Shown piece by piece: positions 1 to 8,481 of a stretch of DNA of 64,000 nt. The position numbers were made by a program, and so were the translations under genes. The notes under the pieces are model-generated. The model worked only from the letters and a program-made list of their open reading frames with translations. It did no database searches and was not told the origin of the DNA. This stretch comes from Saccharibacillus endophyticus (GTDB taxonomy: Bacteria; Bacillota; Bacilli; Paenibacillales; Paenibacillaceae): the NCBI RefSeq assembly GCF_013185185.1, contig NZ_JAAZWE010000002.1, forward strand, positions 871,595 to 935,594, written 5' to 3'. Within the stretch, counting starts at the first letter, position 1. The number at the start of each line of letters is the position of its first letter.

Positions 1-1372
1 TGAACGTCTGGTCGCCGACATTGGTAATCATGGCCACGGCGCACATGCCTTTGCGGCTTCCGTGTTCGTCCATACGGACCACGATATCCGGGCCGCCGCC
101 TTTGATCGTGACGACGCCGTCCGCCTGCGCCCAGTTCGCCGCTCCTTCATAAATGAAGGCATAGACGACTATTCGTTTGATATCGCGCAAACGAGCACCG
201 TTGATGCGCATGTTTTCGCCGCCGCTTTTGGTTCCCGTCCGATCGTCGCCGTCGAGCATGACGTACGGTTCGTCGTTCAGCGATCCGAAAGCGCGTCCGA
301 GTGCCTGAACCGTGCCTTTATGGCCGTCCTTGAGTTCGAACAAGCAGCCAAGATCCAGATCGACCCCGGATGTCTTGCCGAAGAATCCTTTTCCTTGACG
401 TTGGTTCCAATTCAGGTTGACCAGAATTTCTCCGATGGAATTCGTGCCTGCTTTCTTTTCCAAACTGATCTTGTCTCCGCGCTTGGTCAACTCGATCTTC
501 TGGAGACTCGGCGATGCGGGCTGCGGAGTCGAAGTCGGTGCGGGCGCAGGAGTTGGATTTCCGCTCGAAGTTCCGGAAGCAGCACCACTGCCCGGTGATG
601 GAATCACGCGAGGCGAAGAACCGTTTTGTCCGCCGTCTGAAGATGCAGGAGGATTACCCCCGCTTTGTTGCGAAGGACGCCCGAGATTCAGCGGTGACGG
701 ATTGCCTCCTTGAGGCTGCGGCGGCTGCGAAGGAACCGGATTGAACGGCTGTGCCGACGGAGTCGGCGCTGGAGGAGCAGGCGTTGGTGCAGGCTCCGGT
801 TCCGACTGCACGTCGATGCCGAAGCTGCTGCATAACGCTTCGAGTCCGCCCGTGTAGCCGCTGCCTACAGCGCTGAACTTCCATTCGCCGTTATACCGAT
901 ATAACTCGCCAACGACGATGGCGGTCTCCACGCCGGATGTCTTATCCAGCGTGAAACGCACCGACTCGGAACCGCTGCGAGCATCAACGATACGAAGATA
1001 TACGCCGTTCACGCCCGCAAAGTTCTGCCGCCGCTTCTCGCCTTCGTACAACGTCAAAGAAAAAGCGATGCGTTCATACGCAGCCGGCACGCCGCTTAAT
1101 GAGATTGAAACCTGTTCATTATCCGTAACGCCCGCGTAAGCGTTTCGGTTTTCCGTCTGAAGCTGAACGGCGCCTCCTGCTCCGGCAGGGTTACCGTAGA
1201 AGATCAAATCTTCATCGGCCGTCGCTTTGGAACCCGGACCAAGCAGAAACGCCGAGAAGTCGATGTCGACTCCCGGCGATCCTTGCCAGCCCATTCCGAC
1301 GACGATCCGGTCGAGACCGGGATTAGTTTTGGTCAGGTCGGCTTTCTGCCCCCTGATGATCGTGGTCGTCAC
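1..1372 (-). CDS. Two-domain TerD/TerA-family stress protein (C-terminus cut by window edge)
   Basis: The frame is open from a GTG at 1372 to base 1, about 457 codons, with no stop, so the C-terminus lies outside the window. The GTG is preceded by a GAAAGGCGG-type ribosome site. Residues 1 to about 190 form a TerD domain (start [20 protein letters not shown]; later VDIDFSAFLLGPG, ENRNAYAG and [16 protein letters not shown]). A long Pro/Gln/Gly/Ser-rich linker follows. A second TerD-like domain then reads LTKRGDKISLEKKAG, VDLDLGCLFELKDG and DGDDRTGTKSGGENM. TerD domains bind calcium through acidic loops. The first domain here has a divergent acidic loop while the second keeps DDRTG. It is the last visible gene of the terD cluster. 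Comparable two-domain proteins are often called TerA. The exact role is not established. Confidence 0.85.
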   Translation of the reverse strand, partial: MTTTIIRGQKADLTKTNPGLDRIVVGMGWQGSPGVDIDFSAFLLGPGSKATADEDLIFYGNPAGAGGAVQLQTENRNAYAGVTDNEQVSISLSGVPAAYERIAFSLTLYEGEKRRQNFAGVNGVYLRIVDARSGSESVRFTLDKTSGVETAIVVGELYRYNGEWKFSAVGSGYTGGLEALCSSFGIDVQSEPEPAPTPAPPAPTPSAQPFNPVPSQPPQPQGGNPSPLNLGRPSQQSGGNPPASSDGGQNGSSPRVIPSPGSGAASGTSSGNPTPAPAPTSTPQPASPSLQKIELTKRGDKISLEKKAGTNSIGEILVNLNWNQRQGKGFFGKTSGVDLDLGCLFELKDGHKGTVQALGRAFGSLNDEPYVMLDGDDRTGTKSGGENMRINGARLRDIKRIVVYAFIYEGAANWAQADGVVTIKGGGPDIVVRMDEHGSRKGMCAVAMITNVGDQTF

Positions 1373-1413
1373 TGGGAATTCCGCCTTTCGCTCTCGTTAA
1401 GGTACGATCTGAA

Positions 1414-1995
1414 TTATTGGGCGTCGAGGCCGTAGTTTTTGCACAAAGCGGCAAGACCGCCCGCGAATCCGGAACCGATGGCCTGGAATTTCCAGTCGTT
1501 TCCTTGACGGTACAATTCGCAGATGACAACGGCCGTCTCGACGGAAAATTCTTCGCCCAGATCATAACGCAGCACTTCGCGGTTGTCGCTGGAGTCTACC
1601 ACGCGAACGAAAGCGTTGGAGACTTGTCCGAAGTTCTGCGCGCGAGCTTCGGCATCGTGAATGGTAACCGTAATGCCCAGACGCGTGATGTTCGGAGGAA
1701 CCAGGGAGAAGTCTACGATAATTTGCTCATCGTCGCCTTCTCCTTCGCCCGTGCGGTTATCGCCCGTGTGCTCGACCGCGCCGTTCGGCGTTTTCGGGTT
1801 GTTATAGAATACGAAGTCTTCAATGCCCTTCGCGCGACCGTCTTCATGAAGCAGGAATACCGAAGCGTCCAAGTCGTAATCCGCGCCGCTGCTGTATTTG
1901 TTCGTATCCCAACCAAGGCCGATCACGACCTTTTGCAGGCCCGGGTTTGTTTTGGTGAGATCGATCCGTTGTCCTTTGGATAAGCTGATCGTCAT
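1414..1995 (-). CDS. TerD family protein (tellurite/general stress)
   Basis: This 193-residue protein starts at the ATG at 1995 ([20 protein letters not shown]), which has a GGAGGG site just upstream; a longer in-frame start at 2016 has no such support. The family's calcium-binding signatures are present: [30 protein letters not shown] and the C-terminal [14 protein letters not shown]. It lies between two paralogs in the same orientation. TerD proteins are cytosolic stress proteins linked to tellurite, phage, colicin and envelope-stress resistance (B. subtilis YceC/D/E). A 13-bp hairpin separates it from the upstream paralog, so its expression may differ from that gene. Confidence 0.93.
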   Translation of the reverse strand: MTISLSKGQRIDLTKTNPGLQKVVIGLGWDTNKYSSGADYDLDASVFLLHEDGRAKGIEDFVFYNNPKTPNGAVEHTGDNRTGEGEGDDEQIIVDFSLVPPNITRLGITVTIHDAEARAQNFGQVSNAFVRVVDSSDNREVLRYDLGEEFSVETAVVICELYRQGNDWKFQAIGSGFAGGLAALCKNYGLDAQ

Positions 1996-2048
1996 GAGAA
2001 ATCCCTCCGTTTCCATTATTGAAAATTCAAATCAAACCTGTAATGACG

Positions 2049-2083
2049 ACCGAAGGCCGTCTATGTAAAAGACGGCCTTCGGT
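2049..2083 (-). promoter_or_regulatory. Intercistronic hairpin between terD paralogs
   Basis: Perfect 13-bp inverted repeat ACCGAAGGCCGTC / GACGGCCTTCGGT with a 9-base loop. It sits between two co-oriented terD genes. On the minus strand no U-run follows, so it looks more like an mRNA processing or stability hairpin, or a leaky terminator, than a strong terminator. Confidence 0.6.
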
Positions 2084-2121
2084 TTTGACGCTTAAAGCCC
2101 GGTCGCGGACTTCTTTAAAAA

Positions 2122-2703
2122 TTAATTTACGGCCAAACCAAAGTCGCGGACAAGACCTTCCAGACCGTTTTGGTAGCCGCTGCCTACAGCGCTGAATTTC
2201 CATTCGCCGCTGTGACGGTACAATTCGGCAACCACGATTGCCGTTTCGACCGAGAAGTCTTCGCCCAGGTCATAACGGATCAGTTCTTCGTTCGTTTCTT
2301 CGTTTACGATACGCACGAACGCGTTCGAGACTTGGCCGAAGTTTTGCGAACGGCCGTTGCCGTCGTGGATCGTGATGCAGAACGATACTTTTTCGACTTC
2401 GGCAGGCACGCTTGCCAGCTCGACCGTCAACTGCTCATCGTCGCCTTCGCCTTCGCCCGTGCGGTTGTCGCCCGTATGTACAACCGAACCGTTGGCGTTT
2501 TTCGGATTGTTATAGAAAATGAAATCCGTGTCTGCGGTTACTTTGCCGTTGCCGCCGAGCAGGAACGCGGAAGCGTCAAGGTCGAAGTCCGCGCCGCCGT
2601 CGTATTTATTGGTATCCCAACCCAGACCGATCAGAACTTTTTTCAGACCCGGGTTTGTTTTTGTCAGATCGACTTTTTGACCTTTGGATAAGCTGATTGC
2701 CAT
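2122..2703 (-). CDS. TerD family protein (tellurite/general stress)
   Basis: This 193-residue TerD paralog begins [20 protein letters not shown], with a GAAGGAATTTAAC-type ribosome site before the ATG at 2703. It carries [30 protein letters not shown] and [17 protein letters not shown], so both acidic calcium loops are intact. It is the closest visible relative of the gene at 1414-1995, and the pair are the two canonical single-domain TerD proteins. It is followed by a 13-bp hairpin and the next terD gene. Transcription probably comes from the ECF-type promoter near 3550. Confidence 0.94.
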   Translation of the reverse strand: MAISLSKGQKVDLTKTNPGLKKVLIGLGWDTNKYDGGADFDLDASAFLLGGNGKVTADTDFIFYNNPKNANGSVVHTGDNRTGEGEGDDEQLTVELASVPAEVEKVSFCITIHDGNGRSQNFGQVSNAFVRIVNEETNEELIRYDLGEDFSVETAIVVAELYRHSGEWKFSAVGSGYQNGLEGLVRDFGLAVN

Positions 2704-2754
2704 GTTAAATTCCTTCTTTCGTTTGGTTTTGGGTGAAGCTTGAATACGGACGGA

Positions 2755-3354
2755 TTAGCTGTAGCGACGTGCAAGCAGATCGATATGGGGAGCTTGCGCG
2801 CCTTCGCCGACCGCGCTGAATTTCCATTCGCCGTTATGACGGTAAATCTCGCCTACGAGCAGCGCCGTCATGCCGGAGTAATCGTCCGTCAGGTTGAAGC
2901 GAATCAATTCGCGGCCGCTGCCGGATTCGAACACTCGAATGAATGCCGAACGGATCATGCCGAAGTGCTGTTTGCGCGCTTCGCAGTCGTAGATGTTCAC
3001 GACGGCAAGCAGACGATGCACGTCGGCCGGCACGGCGGACAGATCGATATGAATCTGCTCGTCATCGCCGTCTCCCGCTCCCGTCAGGTTATCCCCGCCG
3101 TGTACGACGGAACCGTTGGGGCTCTGCAAGTTATGGAAGCAGACGACATGCTTGCCGTTCGTCAGCTTGCCCTGTTCGCTCAGCAGCAGCACCGACGCAT
3201 CGCAGTCGATGTTCGCTGCCTTCTTCTTCATGCCGAACAGGCCGCGGCTTTCCGACTCGGCTGGGTCCCAGCCCAATCCGACCGTAATCTTGGACAAGCC
3301 GGCATTCCCTTTCGTCAGATCGACTTTCTGACCTTTTACCAAAGAAATTGTCAT
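2755..3354 (-). CDS. TerD family protein, promoter-proximal
   Basis: This 199-residue TerD-family protein ([20 protein letters not shown]) is the first gene of the terD group. It differs from its neighbours by a basic insertion (LFGMKKKAANIDCDASVLLL) where canonical TerD has a short acidic stretch, and its loop reads GDNLTGAGDGDDEQI. The C-terminus keeps WKFSAVGEGAQAP. The 51-base gap to the next gene and shared orientation indicate one operon. The insertion may change metal binding; that is inference. Confidence 0.92.
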   Translation of the reverse strand: MTISLVKGQKVDLTKGNAGLSKITVGLGWDPAESESRGLFGMKKKAANIDCDASVLLLSEQGKLTNGKHVVCFHNLQSPNGSVVHGGDNLTGAGDGDDEQIHIDLSAVPADVHRLLAVVNIYDCEARKQHFGMIRSAFIRVFESGSGRELIRFNLTDDYSGMTALLVGEIYRHNGEWKFSAVGEGAQAPHIDLLARRYS

Positions 3355-3449
3355 TGCTGTCTATTGCCCTCCCAAGTGGAATGGTGTGATAGAAGCCTGC
3401 TTGAATTGCGCCGGATGGTTACAACTGGGCGTAATTCAAGATACCTTGA

Positions 3450-3479
3450 ATTATACCTGTTCTCCAGGGTACAAAACAA
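3450..3479 (-). promoter_or_regulatory. Possible sigma-A promoter of the terD operon
   Basis: On the minus strand TTGTTT (3474-3479), 18 bases, then a perfect TATAAT (3450-3455). It lies between the ECF-type promoter and the first terD gene and would give a shorter leader of about 90 bases. The -35 is weak. Confidence 0.4.
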
Positions 3480-3537
3480 CTTTGCTTCGCGCGGACGAAC
3501 CGGTTTCGATTGTCCTTGCCTGGCCGCATGGTATAGG

Positions 3538-3565
3538 TATACGCCGCAAGACTCGGCAGGTTTCG
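3538..3565 (-). promoter_or_regulatory. SigW-type ECF promoter of the terD operon
   Basis: On the minus strand CGAAAC (3560-3565), exactly 16 bases, then CGTATA (3538-3543). This matches the Bacillus SigW consensus TGAAAC-N16-CGTA in all but the first base. In B. subtilis the terD-like yceCDE operon is a known SigW target, which supports the assignment. Confidence 0.7.
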
Positions 3566-3582
3566 AAATTAAGCTTTTCTTT

Positions 3583-3628
3583 AAAAAAAACCTCCGGCCC
3601 GGACCGTAAAACGGACAAGCCGGAGGTT
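3583..3628 (-). terminator. Rho-independent terminator after the vWA-terB operon
   Basis: Inverted repeat AACCTCCGGC / GCCGGAGGTT with an inner GTCCG/CGGAC stem, followed on the minus strand by eight T. It ends the terB transcript just before the terD promoter. Confidence 0.85.
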
Positions 3629-3676
3629 CTTCCTCCATCTTAACGCTCAATGAATAAAGCGGCGCGAAAAAAGATC

Positions 3677-4123
3677 TTACAGACCGAATTCGCCCGGTTG
3701 CAGATTCAACACGTTGCAAATATCGCGTACCGCGGCTTTTTCCAACTCGTCGAAATCGCCGTCGGCCGCGCCGATCGCGCAGCACACGCCTACGATGACG
3801 CGGCCTACTTCCGGCTTCGACTTGAATTTCGCAATCGTGCGAAGCGCTTCCTGCTTGCCGACCATGACGTCAAATTCCATGTTTCCCGCGAAATGATTGA
3901 AGCGGTCGATGACTTCGCTCATGTTAAACACTTTAAGCTGCTCGTTGCGGCCGATATAACCCGCCATTTTTTGCTTTTCCGTTGCGTCGATCGTGCCGTC
4001 GGCTACTGATACGATTGCGCAGCCTGCCACGATCGCATCCATCAGATCCTTATTTTTGAAACGGCTTACCTGATCCTGCAAACCCGTCTTCGTCTTGTTC
4101 AACCAGCTTTGAAACGAACTCAT
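3677..4123 (-). CDS. terB: TerB family tellurite resistance protein
   Basis: This 148-residue protein reads MSSFQSWLNKTKTGLQDQVS, then an all-helical TerB fold with two acidic repeats, VSVADGTIDATEKQKM (about residues 38-53) and IGAADGDFDELEKAAV. These paired acidic motifs are the metal-binding hallmark of TerB. The length is normal for the family. It lies downstream of the vWA gene (87-base gap, same strand) and is followed by a strong terminator, so the two genes form an operon next to the terD operon. The detailed mechanism of TerB is not settled. Confidence 0.93.
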   Translation of the reverse strand: MSSFQSWLNKTKTGLQDQVSRFKNKDLMDAIVAGCAIVSVADGTIDATEKQKMAGYIGRNEQLKVFNMSEVIDRFNHFAGNMEFDVMVGKQEALRTIAKFKSKPEVGRVIVGVCCAIGAADGDFDELEKAAVRDICNVLNLQPGEFGL

Positions 4124-4210
4124 CGCATGCGCCTCCGTTTTATATGAAATGGTTGGAACTTCGCTTTTATTCTAAGATGCCGCTTGCTTCTGTTGTAACC
4201 TCAGTATAAC

Positions 4211-4969
4211 TCATTTAATCAGCGATTTCTCCTTCGCCGCTTTCAGCCAGTCCGGGAACTCGCCGAGCAGCCGGTCGTACAGCTCTTCGTCGGAGATTTT
4301 CTTGAGATCGTTGACCTGGAAAAAGTTCGCGTTGTCGATCAGGCGGCCGTCCAGATCATCGAGCTGCTTGAGGAACTGGAAGTTCTCGCGGCCTACGCCG
4401 ACGAACTGCCAAAAGATGCCGAGCCGCGACGTTTGGCGTACGATTTCGGCGGCGCGGTCCGCATCGAAGCAGTTGCCGTCGGTCACGAAAATCACGTAAA
4501 CCGGTTCTTCCTCGACCCTTGTCGCGTTTACGGTGACTTTTCCTTTGCCGAGTCCGAACAGCCCTTTTTTCACGCTGGTCGCGCCGGGGAAATAGAAATC
4601 GGCAATCCGCTGCATGACGCCCGCATAATTCGTCCCGTTTTCCAGCGGATAATTGGGACGGATCTCCCGACTGACGAACTCGTAGAAGTTATCCTTCTGG
4701 ATTTCGCCGACCTCGTAATCCTTCACGCCGAACAGGAAGACGTCAGCCGCTCCGTTATCGTCGAAGTTCATGCCCAGCCCCAATGTCCGCTCGCAGACCG
4801 CTTGAACGATGCCGTTCGAGAACAGTCCCGTCATCGAACCGGAAATGTCGAGCGCCAACGCCACTTTGGCCCGTTGATTGCCCAGCCCTCTTTTATCCAG
4901 CGAAATCGTGGCCGTCTTGGACAGGCTGATCAGGTTCTCCTCTGCCTTTTTGCGCAAATCGATACTCAT
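4211..4969 (-). CDS. vWA-domain protein of the ter locus (TerF/TerY-like)
   Basis: The start is the ATG at 4969 (MSIDLRKKAEENLISLSKTA), with AAAGGGG upstream; an upstream in-frame start at 5038 lacks a ribosome site. The 252-residue product contains a von Willebrand A domain with the MIDAS motif ALDISGSM (near residue 40), a conserved Thr in NGTNYAG, and FVTDGNCFD. Tellurite loci often encode such metal-binding vWA proteins (TerF, TerY), thought to act in complexes with TerD and TerB proteins. It probably shares its transcript with terB. No transmembrane segment is visible, so it should be cytosolic. Confidence 0.85.
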   Translation of the reverse strand: MSIDLRKKAEENLISLSKTATISLDKRGLGNQRAKVALALDISGSMTGLFSNGIVQAVCERTLGLGMNFDDNGAADVFLFGVKDYEVGEIQKDNFYEFVSREIRPNYPLENGTNYAGVMQRIADFYFPGATSVKKGLFGLGKGKVTVNATRVEEEPVYVIFVTDGNCFDADRAAEIVRQTSRLGIFWQFVGVGRENFQFLKQLDDLDGRLIDNANFFQVNDLKKISDEELYDRLLGEFPDWLKAAKEKSLIK

Positions 4970-5070
4970 GTTTGCATCCCCTTTCCGCCTGCTTGGAACG
5001 TGAACGCACGGCCCGAGACAGACGCCTTTGCCTCTCACTCTAACATTGCAGGGGCTTTTCTAAAAGGAAT

Positions 5071-6354
5071 TTATTGGATGCTCTCTTCCGTTTGGGTTCG
5101 AACCGCAAAATGACGGCGCACCGCGATTCCGATGGCAAACGCCAATAACGACATGCCGCCCGCATAGACGTACAAGTTGACGATTCCGATCGTTTCCGCC
5201 AACTTGGCCATGCCCAAAAGCGACGCGCAGAAGATCAGGTTAAGCACGGTCGCTTGCGCGGACAGCACTTTGGGCAGTTCTTCTTCGTTTGCGCTTTGCT
5301 GAATCAATGTACGGCGCGAGATCATCGACAATTCCGCGAACGGACCCATGATCAGAACCAAAAGCAGCGCGACGGCCGGTGAAGTCGTTTGCGCATAAAC
5401 GAGCGTGATCGCCGCATAAACGAAAATCCCGGCCAGCATGGAATCGAATAGGCGCCGCTGCAACTTTTTGACCAAAGCGACTACGAGGATTCCGCCCAGC
5501 ACGGCACCCGCAAAGTACGAGGCGTTGATGAATCCCCACCATTCTTCTCCCTGCCCCAAAGCTTCCTGAACGAACAACAGCGTAAACGCGCCGACCCAGA
5601 CCGAACCGCCCAGCATATCGATGGAGTCGATCAAAGTCAGGGCACGAAGTTTTCGGCTGCGACCGATCAACTTCCACCCTTCGAGCAAGGCTTCGCGGCG
5701 CGTTACGGTTGCTTGAAGATTCGCAGGCCGATCCCCTTCGACTCCTTCAGTCGCTGCGGATACCTGACCTTCGAGCCGATCGCGCCGTGAAGGCTCCCGA
5801 ATCAACGCGGTGAAAACGAAAGCTGCGGCATACAACACAAAAGCGATCCCCATCACCCGAGGAGCACCGGCAAACGCTACAAGAACCCCGCTAACGCCCC
5901 ACCCTGCAAACTGGACCGTCTGGTCGCTGACCGAGATCAATCCGTTAGCCCGCATCAACCAATCCTTTTCGACGAGGCGCGGAACCAAAGCGTTGCGTAC
6001 GGGCGTCGTCCATCCATCGAGAAAAGACATCAGGAACACCAGCGTAAACACGACGATCAGCGAAGGCAAACCTTCGGCAGACTGCAAATACCAGGCCAAC
6101 GCCGCAAAAAAGAGCAATTGACCGCCCTGCGATAACAGCATCAGGCGAGGCAAACGGAACCTGCGCAGCATGAGCGGTGCCAAAAAACCGCTGATGATCT
6201 GCGAAAAAATACGGAAAAAGGGCACCAGAATGGTTGAGACCACCGATTCCGTGCCTTGAAGAACGAGTACGGTCAACGCCGTCACGTATAAAATATCGGC
6301 CGCGTTGGACATCGTTTGCGACGACCATAGCCAATAAAAAGACTGTCTTTTCAT
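5071..6354 (-). CDS. MFS transporter
   Basis: This 427-residue polytopic membrane protein starts at the ATG at 6354 (MKRQSFYWLWSSQTMSNAAD), preceded by TTAGGAGAG. About twelve hydrophobic segments and the internal motif SFLDGWTTPVRNALVPRLV resemble the TetV/MdtG-type drug and macrolide exporters that share the motif around 'R.A..P.LV'. A charged central loop (about residues 195-225) separates the two halves. The substrate cannot be told from sequence. It ends 101 bases upstream of the vWA gene on the same strand, but no sign of functional linkage to the ter genes is seen. Confidence 0.85.
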   Translation of the reverse strand: MKRQSFYWLWSSQTMSNAADILYVTALTVLVLQGTESVVSTILVPFFRIFSQIISGFLAPLMLRRFRLPRLMLLSQGGQLLFFAALAWYLQSAEGLPSLIVVFTLVFLMSFLDGWTTPVRNALVPRLVEKDWLMRANGLISVSDQTVQFAGWGVSGVLVAFAGAPRVMGIAFVLYAAAFVFTALIREPSRRDRLEGQVSAATEGVEGDRPANLQATVTRREALLEGWKLIGRSRKLRALTLIDSIDMLGGSVWVGAFTLLFVQEALGQGEEWWGFINASYFAGAVLGGILVVALVKKLQRRLFDSMLAGIFVYAAITLVYAQTTSPAVALLLVLIMGPFAELSMISRRTLIQQSANEEELPKVLSAQATVLNLIFCASLLGMAKLAETIGIVNLYVYAGGMSLLAFAIGIAVRRHFAVRTQTEESIQ

Positions 6355-6433
6355 CACTGGATTCTCTCCTAAGGTACTGGAATATGAAAATGTCAAAGAA
6401 CGTATGACTGACAATCAAACCGTCTTTGCCCAC

Positions 6434-7180
6434 TCAAGCCGTCCATTGGAGATACAAGCGTGCGCCGTACTCGATCAAACGAATGCCGAACACGGCGGCA
6501 AACAGAATGATCGTGATCCAGATTCCGATCCGTTCGATCCGCTTTCCGGACTTTTTGCCCGTAGTCATGATCGCGAAACGAATCTTCCATTTCAAAGGAG
6601 GAAGAGGCCGAATGCCGTTCTTGCTCAGCGAATCGCAAATCAGATGCAGCGCATAAGCCATGCCTCCGGCCAGCCAAATCGACGGTCCGTGCGAGCCGGT
6701 CAGTCCGTATAACAGCAGCGTCCAGGCCGCTGTCGCGTAAAAGGTATGCGTAATGCCACGGTGCGGAGCCAGCGAAAAAACGATAAGCAAAATGCCGCCC
6801 ATGCGATTCCAGGGAGCATATTTCTCTCCCAGCACGATGACGGCCAACCCGATCAGCACGAACGCGCCTTTGCGCAGGGCCTGCTCGGGCAAAAACATGG
6901 CGACGACCGCGATCGCGGCCAGCACGCTGTTCCAGGGTTGTTCGATCGGCGCGTAAAACAAAAGCGCCGCGGCGATCAGCAGCATCGCCGACTGCAAAAT
7001 GCGCAGAAGCCGATCCGGCAGCGCGCGGGTAACGAGTATCGAATTGGGATGATCGATATCCGGCAGCAGCGAGCTGATGCCCGCAATCGCGACTGCCCCG
7101 AACGTCACAGGTGCTCCGGTTAATGCCAATAGGGACAGCGAAACGCCGGTCCCTATGATGAAGTGAGCCTTTCCCATCAT
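6434..7180 (-). CDS. YdjM-like membrane-bound metal-dependent hydrolase family protein
   Basis: The start is the first of two adjacent ATGs at 7180 (MMGKAHFIIGTGVSLSLLAL), with AGGAAAGGA upstream. The 248-residue integral membrane protein has early and late His/Asp motifs typical of the family (GKAHFIIG, LLPDIDHPNS, HRGITHTF, HLICDSLSKNGIRPLPPLKW). B. subtilis and E. coli YdjM relatives are LexA/SOS-linked or of unknown function; the metal-dependent hydrolase label rests on the conserved His and Asp residues. It is followed by the MFS gene on the same strand (79-base gap), so the two may be co-transcribed. Confidence 0.85.
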   Translation of the reverse strand: MMGKAHFIIGTGVSLSLLALTGAPVTFGAVAIAGISSLLPDIDHPNSILVTRALPDRLLRILQSAMLLIAAALLFYAPIEQPWNSVLAAIAVVAMFLPEQALRKGAFVLIGLAVIVLGEKYAPWNRMGGILLIVFSLAPHRGITHTFYATAAWTLLLYGLTGSHGPSIWLAGGMAYALHLICDSLSKNGIRPLPPLKWKIRFAIMTTGKKSGKRIERIGIWITIILFAAVFGIRLIEYGARLYLQWTA

Positions 7181-7538
7181 AGTCTTGGTTGTCCTTTCCT
7201 CTTGTCGCCATCTACGATCTCGCTCGGGCATCCCCTTATGGAAACATTCATGATACCGTAGATGGTTGGGATGCTCATAGGGAATTTGTCATTCTTCAAA
7301 ATTTCAAAAATTAGTCCACTTTTACAACGGAAACACGCTCCTTGACACCTTTGATTTATTTAAAACCTTTTGGCAAAGTCTATGTATGTTTTGCTGCTCC
7401 AATCATATCATAGCCGTGTTCGCACCTCAATACGAACACCGCATTTTCGCGAACGAATATTCGGGGATCTTTATGAGTCGGTTCGGGCAAAAAAAGCTGC
7501 GGAGCGGACTCTTATTTGTATCGCGCGCAACAAATTTG

Positions 7539-7547
7539 TGCTATACT
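7539..7547 (+). promoter_or_regulatory. Extended -10 promoter of the que operon within a palindrome
   Basis: TGC-TATACT forms an extended -10 about 80 bases upstream of the preQ1 aptamer. It is embedded in GTGCTATACTATAGCAC (7538-7554), a palindrome with one central mismatch that could also be an operator. The clearest -35-like element, TTGTAT, is 20 bases upstream, so recognition probably depends on the extended -10. Confidence 0.5.
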
Positions 7548-7625
7548 ATAGCACGCTGCGAAGAGATGTTCCTCCGCGGCGCACAATCGCATAGACGAAG
7601 AGACTCCGTACTTTCCAAGTACGGG

Positions 7626-7658
7626 AGAGGTTCGAGAACTCCCTCTATAAAAAACTAA
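7626..7658 (+). ncRNA. preQ1-I (class I) riboswitch aptamer
   Basis: AGAGGTTCGAGAACTCCCTC followed by TATAAAAAACTAA matches the preQ1-I consensus: AGAGGTTC stem-loop, CCTCT closing strand and the A-rich ATAAAAAACTAA tail that forms the pseudoknot. It precedes queC, the usual location in Bacilli, so preQ1 should repress the operon. Confidence 0.93.
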
Positions 7659-7774
7659 TCGCTGCCCCGCCGATACCGAGGCTTTTTCGGCGTATTCGAA
7701 GCGCGATCCTGCGACCTGAGGGACATCTATGCCCAAAATCGGTCGTCAGCTGTTTTTTACCGGCAAGTTCCTGG

Positions 7775-7816
7775 ACCTCTTTCCTTCCCATTTCATGAAG
7801 AAGAAAGAGGTTTTTT
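7775..7816 (+). terminator. Terminator hairpin that also covers the queC ribosome site
   Basis: ACCTCTTTC pairs with GAAAGAGGT across a loop containing TTCCCATTTCATG, followed by six T, two bases before the queC ATG. The AAAGAGG Shine-Dalgarno sits in the 3' arm. The hairpin can act as terminator or by hiding the ribosome site. It is about 120 bases from the aptamer, unusually far for preQ1-I. Confidence 0.7.
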
Positions 7817-7818
7817 GC

Positions 7819-8481
7819 ATGCTTAAAAACGAAAAAGCGGTCGTCGTGTTCAGCGGCGGCCAAGACAGCACGACCTGCCTGTTCTGGGCCAAGCAAACGT
7901 TTGCCGAAGTTCAAGCGGTTACCTTCGATTACGGACAACGTCACAAGCTCGAGATCGAATGTGCCCGGGCCATTGCCGAAGAGCTGGACGTCAAGCATAC
8001 GGTGCTCGACATGAGCCTGCTCAACCAACTGGCTCCCAACGCGTTAACCCGCGACGATATCGAAATCACGCAGGAAGAAGGCGAGCTGCCGAGCACGTTC
8101 GTGGAAGGCCGCAATTTGCTTTTCCTGAGCTTTGCCGCCATTCTCGCCAAAACGTCCGGCGCGCGCCACATCGTTACCGGCGTCTGCGAAACGGATTTCA
8201 GCGGTTATCCGGACTGCCGGGACACGTTCATCAAGTCGCTCGACGTCACCTTGAACCTCGCCATGGATTATCCTTTCGTGATCCATACCCCGCTCATGTG
8301 GCTCGACAAAGCGGAAACTTGGGGATTGGCCGACGAGCTGGGCGCTTTCGATTTCGTGCGCGAGCGCACGCTGACCTGCTACAACGGCGTGATCGGCGAC
8401 GGCTGCGGACAATGCCCGGCCTGCCAGCTGCGACGCGCCGGCCTGGAAAAATATCTTACGGAACGGAAGGCAAGCGTATGA
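7819..8481 (+). CDS. queC: 7-cyano-7-deazaguanine synthase QueC
   Basis: QueC converts 7-carboxy-7-deazaguanine to preQ0 using ATP and ammonia, a step of queuosine synthesis. The 220-residue protein has the PP-loop SGGQDS at residues 12-17, [19 protein letters not shown], and the zinc site C187, C196, C199, C202 ([11 protein letters not shown]). The start is the ATG at 7819, immediately after the regulatory hairpin; a longer frame from 7729 would run through that hairpin. It is the first gene of queCDE-F and overlaps queD by four bases (ATGA), implying translational coupling. Confidence 0.97.
   Translation: MLKNEKAVVVFSGGQDSTTCLFWAKQTFAEVQAVTFDYGQRHKLEIECARAIAEELDVKHTVLDMSLLNQLAPNALTRDDIEITQEEGELPSTFVEGRNLLFLSFAAILAKTSGARHIVTGVCETDFSGYPDCRDTFIKSLDVTLNLAMDYPFVIHTPLMWLDKAETWGLADELGAFDFVRERTLTCYNGVIGDGCGQCPACQLRRAGLEKYLTERKASV

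Noticed and set aside
3351..3785. 144-codon minus-strand frame across the terD promoter region
   Set aside because: It covers a terminator and two promoters and has an odd Arg-rich composition; treated as non-coding.
7370..7736. Short frames in the que leader
   Set aside because: They overlap the promoter and riboswitch, lack ribosome sites and are not conserved-looking.
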